Positions 19,441 to 30,339 of a stretch of DNA of 64,000 nt are shown piece by piece. Position numbers and translations under genes: made by a program. Position 1 is the stretch's first letter; each line of letters starts with the position of its first letter. Source of the DNA: Prorocentrum cordatum (Eukaryota > Sar > Dinophyceae > Prorocentrales > Prorocentraceae); assembly GCA_963575745.1 (NCBI GenBank), contig CAUYUJ010019928.1, forward strand, positions 30,001 through 94,000. The letters run 5' to 3'. Under the pieces are notes generated by a model. It ran no database searches. It was not told the DNA's origin and was given only the letters and a program-made list of their open reading frames with translations.

Positions 19441-20067
19441 GCCCCTCATCTCAGAAAGACCCCTCCCAAAACTTCGCGGGCCTGGAGCTCGGAGCATCGA
19501 GCGCTACCTGAAAACGCCGCGGGCACAGGGGGCCGACTCTGGGGAATCCTATTCCCACCTCTGGCAGGTCCCGGGTATTGCATTGGCGGCGCGCGGACGG
19601 GCTCACGAGCAGGCGGCCGCACTCGTCGCACCTCAGGAACTCCCCCCCCAGGCTGCAAAGTCAGCGGGTCCGCCGGCACAGCCTCCTGGTGGAAGGCGCG
19701 CGCCGTCAGCGTTACGACGCCATGATCCGATGGGGCCGAATCAGAGCACGCTGGCGCCGTTACGACACCCGGCTGGCGTTGCCCAGGTGGTTCAGATGCG
19801 GGGCGCGCCAGCGCCGTTACGACACCTGGCGCCGTTGCGGCACTTTGCCGGTCTTTTTCCATTGGATCTGAAGCCGAGGGAGAAGATGCCGGAATATGCT
19901 GCAGGCCTCCAGGACCAGATGAAGACGAACCGCCGCCATGCAAAGACGATGCCACGAATTGCGAGGATAGCGCAGGCCATGCCAACTCCAAGGATGACGA
20001 TGTCACTGGTGTAGAGGATGCTGAGCCCAATGCCCCCGTAGCACACGATGGTGCCTTCGCCATCCAT
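19441..20067 (-). other. Open frames of unknown status downstream of a hypothetical gene
   Basis: Two overlapping minus-strand frames exist. One (20067-19792) begins with about 40 hydrophobic residues (GIGLSILYTSDIVILGVG and following), which could be a membrane segment, then becomes basic. The other (20063-19446) is Ser/Pro/Ala-rich with repeated GVVTA/GVVTL segments. The GTTACGACGCC/CGTTACGACACC direct repeats at 19710-19850 cause the latter. Neither is convincing as a gene. Confidence 0.25.
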
Positions 20068-20074
20068 GGCGCCC

Positions 20075-20737
20075 CTACATCCCCTCCAGACGCGCCAAGA
20101 GCTTAGCTGCGTCTTTCTCCAAAGCTCCGCGCGGAACTGCGCCGTATTTGCGCGCGGCCTTGATGTGGGTCATGTACGCGATGATCGCCTCCTCGAGCGG
20201 CTTGTGGCTGGCGTCCACGGCCAGCGTCAGGCGCATGAGCTCGGGCTTCCCCTCCTTCTTGCGCGTGGGCCTCACGCGGCACGCGCGCGCCTGGCTGGCA
20301 ATCCAGTGCACGTCGGACGCCACCACGACCTTGTTCCAGCACTCCTCCACGGTCGTACGCGCGGCCTGCGGCGTGGTCGCGTCGCCGCCGATGGCCTTGA
20401 GGATCGCCGCCCACAGCTGGACGAACGGCGGGCCCATGTGCTGATCGATGCTCTCCTGCTTGCGCCGCTGTGCCTCCGCGTGGTACGCCTGCCCAGCGCG
20501 CTTGGCCGCCACGACGACCGAGGCCTCGGCCGGCACCAACCGCGTGAGGAAGACGACTCCGCAGACGTCCCGGAGCTCCGCGGCGTTGCTCAGCGAGAGG
20601 CGCGTGAGGATTGCCACGAGCGCCTTCAGCAGCGCCTTCTCGCCTTTCCCGTCCGCCTCCCGCTCCGCGTCCGCCACGATGCTCCGAGCGTGCTTGGCCG
20701 ACGGCTCCTCCTGGTCGCCCGCCGCGCCTGGCAGCAT
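20075..20737 (-). CDS. Hypothetical helical protein
   Basis: 220 residues from Met at 20737 to TAG. Acidic/basic N-terminus (residues 1-35), then a helix-rich central region: LLKALVAILTRLSLSN, ELRDVCGVVFLTRLVPAE, then AGQAYHAEAQRRKQ and MGPPFVQLWAAILKAIG. A second helical half ends KKEGKPELMRLTLAVD and AAKLLARLEGM. Composition is balanced and there are no internal stops, so it is likely a real or recently coding frame. The pattern resembles helical proteins I associate with dinoflagellate retroelements, but I cannot name a family. It starts about 25 bases after the zinc-finger end of element 4, on the same strand in a different frame, so it may be part of that element or a captured gene. Confidence 0.5.
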   Translation of the reverse strand: MLPGAAGDQEEPSAKHARSIVADAEREADGKGEKALLKALVAILTRLSLSNAAELRDVCGVVFLTRLVPAEASVVVAAKRAGQAYHAEAQRRKQESIDQHMGPPFVQLWAAILKAIGGDATTPQAARTTVEECWNKVVVASDVHWIASQARACRVRPTRKKEGKPELMRLTLAVDASHKPLEEAIIAYMTHIKAARKYGAVPRGALEKDAAKLLARLEGM

Positions 20738-20769
20738 CCACGCCGGTGCTTGGTCTATGCCGGGAGCGC

Positions 20770-21869
20770 ACCTGCGGGCAAGGTACCAGGTGAGTGCGTA
20801 AATGTGCCTGCAGATCTGCGAAAACGTCTGCGGAGTACGGACAGACAGGACAAGATAAACTCGCTGGAATCCTGGGCTCCTCCAGATTTCGAGTGGTATC
20901 CACTGGGCAGTGCCCCCGAGCTACACTGGCCGCAAGATGTCGACGTGCCGTGGATTCGAAGGCAAAGACACTCCCACAGACACAGCATTGATTTGATACA
21001 CATAAAACGTGGGCTAGAGATTGAAACCCATGGTGGGCAATAAGGTGCGTGTGCAGCGCTCGTCGGTCCCGGAGGCGACTACCACAGCCTTCCCCAGACT
21101 CCAACACAAGCTTGCGCACGAAAAGCGCCTCCTCCCCCCCATCCTCCATGACTTCCACAGGCCCCGGAGACGACGCTCGGGTGGAGGGTGGAGGAATGGC
21201 CGCCGATAGTGCGTGAGAGCGTAATTGACGAACGTCAACACCGCAAAACGCCTCCCGGAACTCAGGCTCCGAGAATACTAACCAATAGCGTTCCTGCAAT
21301 CTTTCCAAGGACTGTGCCCCCTCATCCAAACAGCTGAGACTCGCAATGTCGTCCCGCACACTTCTTCCCCATGGAGAAAGAGACGATGACAACCTTCCGC
21401 TGTGGAGCACTCTGGAAGGGCAGCCGTGGAAAGTGCCAAACAACACTGCGATTTCTTGCCTATGGGCGCCAGGTCGCAAAGCCAGTTCTTGCCATAATCT
21501 GAGGCGGCGAATGCGCGCTTCGACGTCAAGTGGCGCAAGCCTCCACCATTTCACTACCTCTGAGGATCTCATGGATCGTGGGTGGGGCCCTTCCCAACAA
21601 CACGCCCTACCGAGCATGGCACGACGGGCATGACCGGCGACGACGCTGGACAGCCGCTGGAGTTCCCTGTCCGTCGGTAAGAAGCACTCAATCCCCGTAA
21701 GCGCCACGTTATAAAGTTTACAGATAACCAAACATCGACGTAGTCTGTGCGGAACACTGCGTAAAACCCAAAAACCACCCATGGAATGCCAAGAAGAGCG
21801 AAGAGCCTGGATACGTGCTGCAAGCTCGGGGCCATAACGTTCAGGCACACTCCCCATTATAACCCCCAA
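20770..21869 (-). pseudogene. Element 4 post-RT domain with Cys/His fingers
   Basis: Begins LGVIMGSVPERYGPEL, the thumb-type segment expected after motif D, then a helical region (LYNVALTGIECFLPTDREL). The C-terminus has three Cys/His clusters: CGSRLRDRRALHTHLIAHHG, CCVCGSVFAFESTARRHL and CPVCPYSADVFADLQAHLRT. The last two look like C2H2 fingers, usually nucleic-acid binding in such elements. The frame then runs open past 20770 through low-complexity sequence; I end the domain at the last His. Confidence 0.65.
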
Positions 21870-21893
21870 ACTACGAATTGTACGAGCAGGACG

Positions 21894-23074
21894 TCAAGGG
21901 AATACCAGCGCACCCTCCTTCAAATCCCGGAACATCCCTCCCGCTCCCCGCCCGTGCACATGCAGTAAAGTATCTTGCTTGGTAAGATTCTGGCAGTACC
22001 CTACCGGCGCAAGGACATCGTCTAAGTCGGCATTTGAGCGCATATTACACTCCACCAGCTTCGCACAAGGGAAATAACGAGGCACCACCAACTTCTTGGT
22101 GAGATCATCCGCGTACTTCGTGAGGGAGCAGTCGACCTTTTCTAGAGAGAAGGGCAATCGTACATTGAGCACCTCGGCCGGGTCCCAGCTCCTCTGCGCC
22201 TCTGTCCAAAGCTCTACCGGCCTCAGGAACGATCGCACGAACTTCTTGACAGCGAACCCGTCCCCCATCAAGCCGCCGCACTGTGGAGAAAGACACACAT
22301 CCCCGTCATGGGCCCCGACCCGGATAGACGCATACTGGAGACGCTGGAAACCGAAACCTGTCTCGTGCTCCCGAAACAAGGACCGCACAGCACCGCAGAG
22401 AGCCCCCCTCGACGTCGAAGCGAACGCATTCGTCAGGTCATGTGCGTTCGTGATGAACGAAGTACCTCTCTCCCAAAGGTGGTTCCCTGAGGCCATTTGA
22501 ACAAGTAAGGCCCCCTCCCGACGTCGATGCTTCATGAACCCGTGGTCCTGATCGGTGGCCTGAAGTGCCCCCTTGAAGCCCATCAACCCAGCAATCCAAA
22601 GTTTCCCCAGCGGGTCCAGGAGATGAATCCACCTGGTCTTGCCGTCGGCGCGCGGCAGTGGCGCGCCTCGCGACTGATGCCACCGCAGCGGGGCAACTCC
22701 GCAGCAGCGAATCGTATCAGGAGATCCCAAGCATAGCTGAGATCGGGAACGTCGGCATGGCGCCCCACACCAGCGTGACCCGTATGCCACCGACGCCTAG
22801 GATGCAGTAGCAACCACCACAACTCAGCGGGCGGAGCCCATTCCGGCACGGCTCGGCGCTTAGCAACACGCAGAAGACGACGACGCAATTCTCTCACATC
22901 ACGCCTGGCGGCACGCAAGTGCTCTTCTCCAACCTCTCGGCGAGGCACAACTGATTGAACAATATCCTTCCAGCGGTCCCACTCCGGGATAACCAGAGCC
23001 GACATCCCCCCACGATTCCCAGGAGCAGCGAACGACGACACCAAGGCAGCTCGGTCATCGACGCAACCTCGCAC
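21894..23074 (-). pseudogene. Element 4 reverse transcriptase
   Basis: RT motifs in order: RWIHLLDPLGKLW and GFMKHRRREGALLVQ (fingers), TNAHDLTNAFASTSRGAL (motif A with Asp), LSPQCGGLMGDGFAVKKFV (motif B), LTKYADDLTKKLVVP (motif C, YADD), and YCQNLTKQDTLLHV (motif D). The preceding region (23074-22800) contains WKDIVQSVVPR and a basic helix but lies in a different frame from the RT core. The catalytic Asps are all kept, but the frame break near 22600-22790 and the stop at 21894 split the protein. Confidence 0.75.
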
Positions 23075-23090
23075 AGCTTAATAGTCTCGT

Positions 23091-24427
23091 TTTTTTGGGC
23101 CGAACCTGGTCCCCGCCGCCCTCCTGGCCGAGTCAGGAGGACGAGGAGGAGGCAAAGCATGGCGTGGGAAGAGGGCCTCCGCCAAGGCGAAAAGGAGAAG
23201 GGCGATGAGGAGACGGCGAGAGAGAGAGAGAGAGAGAGAGAGCCTCTGCACTCACAAGGGCGACGATGAAATTTACCTCCAAATTTCTTTCGGAGTTTCT
23301 CATGTGGGTTACTGCCGTCGGAATGCTTCGCTTTTCCTCTTCGAGAGAAGCGCGAGAAGGAAAAGCGCAACCAACGAGGCGCCACGAGGAGGACGCCAGC
23401 GGCTCCGAGCCCACCAAGAAGGGCAACTGGCAGGTGTTGGGTTAGGGGTGATGAAAGGAAGAAGCGGCCAAGAGGGCAGAGGAGGCCACGAACGCAGAGC
23501 GAGATGGCTGGGGATCCTGGGAGCACGGGGCAGCCGAGACAACGGCGGTCCTCCCCGGCGCGCCTCGCCCCTCTTGGGCTTCCTCTGGAGGCGTCCGGAG
23601 GAGGTCGACCACGAGACAACGGCGGCCCTGGCCGGAGATTGCAATGGCGCCCGTCACGGGGTGGGGGGGGCGAGGGGGGGACTAGGCCTGCCGGCACCAC
23701 AGCATGCTTGTGAGCACCAGACAGGTGCCCGTCAGCACCACACCGTGCCTTTCAGCACCGCGCGCGGGGATCCTCTCTGACCCGGGTGAAGGCAGACCCG
23801 GGTCAGTCAGGCCGTGCAGGATCCTGCCAATTCCTGCAGGATCCTGCGCTCAAGCCCGGGCCAGTGCACCCCTGGCCCTGCAGGATCCTGGAAGCTCCGG
23901 CGCTCTGACCGACCCCGTCTGCATTGACACCCCTCTCTTGAGCCCCGACGCGCCATGCCTGTGGGGGAACCGGCCCCCCCCCACTCGCGTACCCTCGGTT
24001 TCAGTTCTGGAGAAGGGGGGGGGGGCGGGCGGGGGCGACCTCCCATCGACGGACGTCACGGGCTCTTCCATTCCCAGTCACGTTGGGGCGACCTCCCCCA
24101 TTCCCAGCAACATGGGGATCTCATGGCGCGTTTCGCCCCTCCTGGGCCTCGTCCGGAGACGTGCCGCCGCCGCAGCCAAATCCGGCTCGACAAGCGGGTC
24201 GGGAGGGAGGCCCGGGGAGAGCTCCGGGGCCCATTACCGAGCGGACCTGGGCTAGGCGGGCGAGCCGCCGCTGTCTCAGCTGCCCCTCCTCCGAGCCATG
24301 ACGTCCGCCGACCTCATGTCTTCGATCCGCGGCCCTAAGGAGGTCCCGACCGCTTCCCCGTGGGGGGAGCTTCTCGGCGGCGCGCACAAGGGCGTGGGGG
24401 GAGGGGGTAGAAGGACGCTGCTTCTTA
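23091..24427. other. Spacer with GA tract and palindromic hexamer clusters, no gene seen
   Basis: A pure GA tract lies at 23219-23242. At 23812-23892 the self-complementary decamer CAGGATCCTG occurs three times, next to two GACCCGGGT copies (23778-23810). Direct repeats of GTGAGCACCAG type lie at 23705-23760. Frames here are low-complexity. Confidence 0.55.
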
Positions 24428-24469
24428 GAAGGCGCGGGCCTTACATCCACAGAAAAGGCCCGCGCCTTC
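24428..24469. repeat. Perfect 15-bp hairpin
   Basis: Arms 24428-24442 (GAAGGCGCGGGCCTT) and 24455-24469 are exact reverse complements with a 12-base loop. It lies in a CTTCTGAGAAG-rich context similar to the fold-back family at 45.4 and 46.6 kb. Confidence 0.8.
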
Positions 24470-24639
24470 CAAGGAGCTGGGGTGCTTCTGAGAAGCCTTC
24501 CCCCCGTCCCCCCCTGCGCGTGGCCGAGTCTGTCGTCCCGGATCCATTTTTCATGGTCCCAGGGCACGACAACGGGCCCCAGAGGCCGAAATCGACGGAA
24601 AACCGCCGGCTGAAAAACCATGTCGCCAGAGGCCTGCGA

Positions 24640-24865
24640 GCGGAGGAGGAGGAGGAGGAGGAGGAGGAGGAGGAGGAGGAGGAGGAGGAGGAGGAGGAGG
24701 AGGAGGAGGAGGAAGGAGGAGGAGGAGGAGGAGGAGGAGGAGAGGAGGAGGAGGAGGAGGAGGAGGAGGAGGAGGAGGAGGAGGAGGAGGAGGAGGAGGA
24801 GGAGGAGGAGGAGGGAGGAGAGGAGGAGGAGGAGGAGGAGGAGGAGGAGGAGGAGGAGGAGGGAG
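24640..24865. repeat. Long GGA microsatellite
   Basis: About 225 bases of nearly pure GGA with a few A/G slips. The longest triplet tract in the window. Confidence 0.95.
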
Positions 24866-26234
24866 AGGAGGGAGAGCTCCGTCGAGAACGAGGCCTGCGA
24901 GCCTTGTCGTGCCACCGCTGCACGGTCTCGTAGATGTCCGACACCGCCGCGGCGCTTAGCCGCACGGAGTCCGAGCGGCCCCGCCGGAACTGCTGCGCGC
25001 CGCTGCTGGCCGCGCCGCCGCCCCCGTCGGTCTCTGCGCCCTCCGGGGCCGCGCAGCAGCTGGAGCCTTCGGGTGGGCGGGAAGAGAGCCAAAAGCGCTT
25101 ACAAATGTCGATGCTCGATACTTGTCCTCCTCCTCTTCCTCCTCCTCCTCCTCCTCCTCTTCCTCCTCCTTCTCCTCCTCCTTCTCCACCTCCCTCTCCT
25201 CTGGAGCCTTGGGGGGGGGGTCGGAGCAGCCGGCGGGGAGCAGACGGGCAAGCAGGCGCGGAGGCCGTCAGTGCAACCATGAAAACCACGCTATGCTCCT
25301 CGTCCTCCCCCTTCCTCCTCCTCCTCTTCTTTTTCCTCCTCCTCCTCCTCCTCCTTACCCTTCTCTTCCTCCTCTTTCTCCTTGTCCTTCCCCTTCTCCT
25401 TCTCCTGCTCCTCCTTCTCCTCCTGCTCCTCCTGCTCCTCCTGCTCCTCCTGCTCCTGCTCCTGCTCCTCCTCCTCCTCCTCCTCCTCCTCTTCCTCCGA
25501 CGACGAGTACGACGGCGACGACGACGAAGAAGGCAAAAGCGGCCGCGACGCCGACAACGACGACGCCGCCCACCACGGCGCCGTGGTTGACTTGGGCCGA
25601 TCGCGGGGGGGGGGGCGTGCAGGGGCCCGGGCCCTCGCTTCGCGGGGTGGTGTGAGGAAGGCGAGCCGAGTCGGCCAGCCTTCGGGGTGCCTCCTGGAGC
25701 CCCCCCTGGGAGCTTCGGCACCACAGCAGCGCTCGATTTTGGAAGAGCTTATTTCCCATCTCGCCCGAGTCGGCCAGCCTTCTGGCCTTCGGGCCGATCC
25801 CCACAGCGCCGCCGGCACCGCAAGGGCCGTGCGGGGGAGGGGGTGCTCGCGAGAGGCCGCGCAAGGGCTCCTTCGTCGCGCCAAGAGGTTCTTGAGCTGC
25901 CGCGCCGGGGCGCCCCGAAGCTGCCGCGCAGGGGCCCTTCCGAGGTCGCCCCTCGAGGAGCGCCCCCGTTCTCCATGGCGCGTCGGTGCGATCAAGGCTC
26001 GCCGTGCAGGAGCCCCTCGGGAGCCATTGAGGAGCCTCGCAATGACCTCTCGGCAGCGCCTCGAAGAGGGCACCAGAGGCTCTTAGAGAGGCCGCCCAGG
26101 AGCTCCATCCCTCTCCCTCCGCCGCGATGGCAGCCCGTCGGAACGCAAGCAGGTTGTCCCCGACAGGCAAAGGTACCCGACCCGACGCACCAGCTGAGGG
26201 CCACGCTGAGATACTGCGAACGGCTTGGCCGCCA
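24866..26234. repeat. Repeat-rich spacer with TCC/TGC tracts, no gene seen
   Basis: TCC/TTC tracts at 25118-25205 and 25300-25497; the second includes TGC-TCC units. A direct repeat CGAGTCGGCCAGCCTTC occurs near 25667 and 25770. Frames are poly-Leu, poly-Ser or Arg-rich and reflect the tracts. Confidence 0.7.
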
Positions 26235-26535
26235 GGATGATACTGATACTGCTGTTGATGCTGATGCTAATGGTGGTGGTAATGATGGTGGTGATGATGG
26301 TGGTGATGGTGCTAGTGCTGATGGTGATGGCGATGCTGCTGCTGGTGCTGATGATGATAGTTGTAACGATGATAATAATGGTGACGACGATGGTGGCGAT
26401 GAGGATGAATCTGATGATGTTGATGATGGCGATGATGGTGATGATGCTGATGATGACGACGATGGCGACGATGGTGATGAGGATGGCAATAATGGTGATG
26501 GTGAGGATGGTAATGATGGTGATGTTGGTGGAGAA
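26235..26535. repeat. Imperfect GAT/GGT microsatellite
   Basis: About 300 bases of GAT, GGT, GCT and GAC triplets. Frames through it give Met/Val-rich, Asp-rich or Ile/Thr-rich products, none meaningful. Confidence 0.9.
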
Positions 26536-26715
26536 GGCCCCGTTTTGGTGCTCAGCCCTTGCGGTGGCCGTGCCGCGGCCGCCCGGTGGCGCCACGAAAG
26601 TCGGTGCCGCCTCCCCGTGCCGGCTGCTGCGCCCCGCGCAGCCGCCGCAGCGTGCCTCCTCCTGTGTGGTGGCACGCTGCGACGGCGGGGGGAAAGAGGG
26701 AGGAGGAGGGGACAT

Positions 26716-26801
26716 GGGAACGAAGCATGACATTCACATCAAAAACTCGTAGGTCCGCGCGGACCTCCGAGGTTTGATGTTCAGGTTATCCTTCGTTCCC
26801 C
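26716..26801. repeat. 86-bp fold-back palindrome
   Basis: Starts GGGAACGAAG and ends CTTCGTTCCC, centred on GGTCCGCGCGGACC at 26751-26764. Arms of about 43 bases pair at roughly 80 percent with essentially no loop. The segment at 9-58 matches its right arm. Confidence 0.75.
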
Positions 26802-26979
26802 GAGGGGAACAGCCTGGAGGATCAGATGACAGAAGACAGCGCCTCGGAGGGACGACGGGCCACGTGACCACACGAGGTTGCGCACAGATCGCGGGGCCTC
26901 GGAGGAAAGATGGGCCTGCTCCTCGGAGGAGGACCAGGAGGAGGAGGAAAGGGAAAGGGAGAAAAGGAACGACTACACT

Positions 26980-28160
26980 GACAACAGCAATCATCTTAAG
27001 ACTGTTCGTTCTCATCAACCAATATGTACGTCCCAAGCCCTCGGTACCCGCTCTCATCATCTTTGATCGCGCCCTCTCTAGTGCCACGTGTAGTTGGCAC
27101 AGCCTCTGACGCAGGACAAAGGAGAAAGCGATGAGGAAGGGAGTGGGGGAAGGGTGGGAGGAGGGAAGGTGGCAAGAGGGAAGGGAAGATGAAGAAGGAG
27201 AGGGATCAGCAAGAGGGCTTAGCAAGAGGGGGTGGCAAGGAAGTCTAGAGCGCGGCTCCTGAGTAAAGTGCCAAGAAATCCCGAACGAGAGCGTGATTCC
27301 AGAGCACCGAGAAAACGATTCGTGAATAATTTGTAAGGAAAGCTCAGGCGAGAGCGTGATTTCTGTAGAAATTGCAATTGCAAAGACGTCTGGAGCGGGA
27401 GCGCAATTCTACAACACATACTAAAAATATCTGACGGGAGCGAAACTAATTATTGTTGATGCCCCCCACCGGTGCACATTATTTTTTCCAATTGGAGTGC
27501 CCCCCCGGGGCTCGCCACCGGTTATTTGGTTTTCGTAAAAAATCCTGCTCAAACTGTGTTGTTGGCCCCCCGGCTACAACAACAACGGCTCCCGCCTGAT
27601 ACTTCCTCACCACTTATTCAAAAATCGCACTCTTGTGCGGGACCTCCTCACAATGTATGCAGGAATGGCGCTCTCTCGTGGGACGTCCTCGCGATTTATT
27701 CAAACGTCGCGCCCTCGACACTCAGAAATCACGCTCTCGCCGCTGTGGCTTTTCTCGTGATTTGCTTGGGAATAATGGTTTCGCATGAGACGCCCCGATG
27801 ATTTATATATGATTCACGCTTCAGCAGCCCGCCTGCTCGACCTGGCCGCCTGGGCCCTCCTTGCCGACCCTCCCGCTAGGGTCTGCCCACCCGATCTGCC
27901 CGTTTGGTTCTACCATGTGTTTTCTGCTCCTAACCCCCCTCCTGCTAATCTCTCTCGCGTTCCATCCTTCTCCCTCCCCCTTCCATCCGTCCTCTTGTCT
28001 CCTGTGTTAGGGGCTGCGCTGCATGCGCGTGGCAGGCAAGACCCCCAAGGGTGCACGATCGAAGACGAAGAGGGCGGGTACCGAGGGTTTGGGATATACG
28101 CGTTGAATGGCACGCGAGCAGATAGGAGCGAACACTGTTATAATGATTGTTGCTATCCGT
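26980..28160. repeat. Large inverted-repeat pair of the TCGCGCTCTCGC family
   Basis: A minus-oriented half (26980-27440) and a plus-oriented half (27470-28160) of the same dispersed repeat meet near 27455. Each half has internal degenerate 45-50-bp subunits with AATCGCGCTCTCGC and ACTTCCTC-CGATTTAT segments. Each ends in a shared terminal block containing GATCGAAGACGAAGAGGGCG and ACCGAGGGTTTGGGATATAC (28058-28100; reverse complement near 27030-27070). No coding potential. Confidence 0.7.
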
Positions 28161-28273
28161 AAGGGCTTCGCCCCCTGCCGCCGGCCCCCTCTCTCGGAGA
28201 ATGGGCCATGGAAGAGCGAAGTCATGAGGCTTTGGCTTCGCCGTGAAGCAGTGTCGGGAGCTGTTTGTGTTTC

Positions 28274-29109
28274 GACCCTGACCCTACGGATCTGCATGAA
28301 GGGTGCCACCGAATGTCAGAAATGTGGCAAATCCCTTGTGTTTTTGGACCCTGACCCTACGGATCTGCGTGAGGGGTGCCGTCGGATTTCAAGAATGTGG
28401 CAAATCCCTTATGTTTTTGGACCCTGATCCCGCCGATCTGTGTGAGGGGTGCCACCGAATTTCAAAAATGTGGCAAATCCCATGTGTTTTTGGACCCTGA
28501 CCCTGCAGATCTGCATGAGAGGTGCCACCGAATTTCAGAAATGTGGCAAATCCCTTGTGCTTTTGGACCCTGACTCCGCCGATCTGCGTGAGGGGTGCCA
28601 CCGAATTTCGAAAATGTGGCAAATCCAATGTGTTTTTGGACCCTGATCCCGCCGATCTGCGTAATGAGGTGTCACCGAATTTCAAACATGTGGCAAATCC
28701 CATGTGTCTTTGGACCCTGACCCCGCCGATCTGCGTGAGGGGTGCCACCGAATTTCAGAAATGTAGCAAATCTCTTGTGTTTTTGGACCCTGACCCCGCC
28801 GATCTGCGTGAGGGGTGCCACCGAATTTTAGAAATGTGGCAAATCCCTTGTGTTTTTGGACCCTGACCCCGCCGATCTGTGTGAGGGGTGCTACCGGAAT
28901 TCAAACATGTGGCAAATCCCTTGTGTTTTCGAACCTGACCCCGCCGATCTGTGTGAGAGGTGCCACCGAATTTCAGAAATGTTGCAAATCCCTTATGTTT
29001 TTGGACCCTGACCCCGCCGATCTGCGTGAGGGGTGCCACCGAATTTCAAAAATGTAGCAAATCCCATGTGTTTTTGGACATTGACCCCGCCGATCTGCGT
29101 GAGGGGTGT
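28274..29109. repeat. Tandem array of 73-bp units
   Basis: About 11.5 copies of a 73-bp unit beginning GACCCTGACCCCGCCGATCT, followed by GCGTGAGGGGTGCCACCGAA, TTTCAGAAATGTGGCAAATC and a T-rich end. Units differ at a few positions each. Because 73 is not a multiple of three the reading frame rotates each unit, so the array is not protein-coding. It separates two copies of the TCGCGCTCTCGC-family repeat. Confidence 0.95.
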
Positions 29110-29400
29110 TAATTCTTACCCACCGCAACAATTCAGACAATACGATTTGGGCATGGTGGAAATGACTGTTTTGGGCCTCCCCCCCTCGCGCGGTCCATCA
29201 ACGAGGAACAGTAAGCAGCAAGAAGTCAACAAGGAACAGTAAGCAGCAAGAAGCAGAACTGTAACAGTGGGAACTGGAAGCTGCAACTGGCACAGGAAAC
29301 TGCGAAACTTAGGCCTGCAGCCTGGTGGCCCCACAAGGGGGCCGGCGGATTGTTGTTGGTGTTGTTGAATTTTCACTTCTGAAGAATCTGTATTATTGAT
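29110..29400. other. Spacer between the 73-bp array and the next repeat
   Basis: Contains repeated AACAGTAAGCAGCAAGAAG segments (29208-29260). No gene seen. Confidence 0.5.
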
Positions 29401-30180
29401 CCACCCTGCCCGGTGCACATTCTAGTTTTTGATTGAAGTGCCCCTCCTGGGGCCCGCACCCTGTATTTCATAAGGGGAAATCTTGAGCCTCAAACTGCGC
29501 CCCTGGTCCCCGAGTTACAGCCATAACGGCTCCCGCCTGATATTCCTCAATGTATTCCGAAAGCGCGCTCTCGCGCGGGACGTCCTCATAATTTATACAG
29601 GAATCGCGCTCTCGCGTGGGATTTGCATTCAATTTATTCAGACGCCGCGCCCTCGACACTCAGGAGTCACGCTCTCGCTGAGGATTCCCTCAGGATTCAT
29701 TTAGGAATCGCGCTGTCGCTCGAGACTTCCTCGCGATTCATGCAGGACGCACGCTTTAGTAACCCGCCTGCTCGACCTGGCCGCCTGGGTCCGCCTTCCC
29801 GACCCGCCCGTTAGGGTCTATCCGCCCGATATGTTTGTCTGGTTTTTGTCACTTGTTTTCTGGTCCTATGCCTTTCTTCTGCTACTCCCTCTCGTGCTCC
29901 ATCATCCTCCTTTCCCGTTGTCCTTTCCTTCAGTCCGTCCTCTCTTCCTCTGCCTCACGACATGCACGTTGCAGGTAAGGAAGATATACCCTTAAGGGGG
30001 GGTACGATCGAAGTCGAAGAGGGCGGGTGTCGAGGGTTTGGGATATACGTGTTGAATGACACGCGAGCAGATAAGAGCGATCAATCTTAAAATGATTGTT
30101 GTTGTTGTTATTGTTATTGCTGTTGTTGTTATTGTTGTTGGTGCGGTTGTTGTTATTGTTGTTGTTGTTGTTGTTCTTCG
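29400..30180 (+). repeat. TCGCGCTCTCGC-family repeat, single plus copy with GTT tail
   Basis: Same start block as at 27470 (CGGTGCACATT, GGCTCCCGCCTGATA), the same internal GCGCTCTCGCGCGGGACGTC subunits and the same terminal block near 30006-30050. It ends in a GTT/ATT microsatellite (30089-30178). The end block is preceded by GCAGGTAAGGAAGATATACC. Confidence 0.75.
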
Positions 30181-30339
30181 GGGACTTGGGGCTGAGGCTC
30201 AAGACTTTCCCTTGCCAAAAACAGGGTGCGCGCCCTAGGAGGGGCACTTCCATTGAGAAAACAAATGTTGCCGGAAAGGATGCTAACAATACTTATCATG
30301 TAGGAATAAGAATTCAACAACAACGACGCAATTTTAAAC

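Larger units (their letters stand above)
20760..23090 (-). mobile_element. 5'-truncated reverse transcriptase element (element 4)
   Basis: A minus-strand RT-containing unit lacking an endonuclease. It holds a connector (23074-22583), the RT proper (22790-21894) and a post-RT region with Cys/His fingers (21869-about 20770). Frames change between the parts, so the copy is damaged. The 5' edge near 23090 abuts a T-rich segment; no ORF1 or endonuclease is seen upstream, which suits 5' truncation during insertion. Confidence 0.7.

Noticed and set aside
26235-26535. Met/Val-rich or Asp-rich protein
   Set aside because: It is entirely an imperfect GAT/GGT microsatellite.
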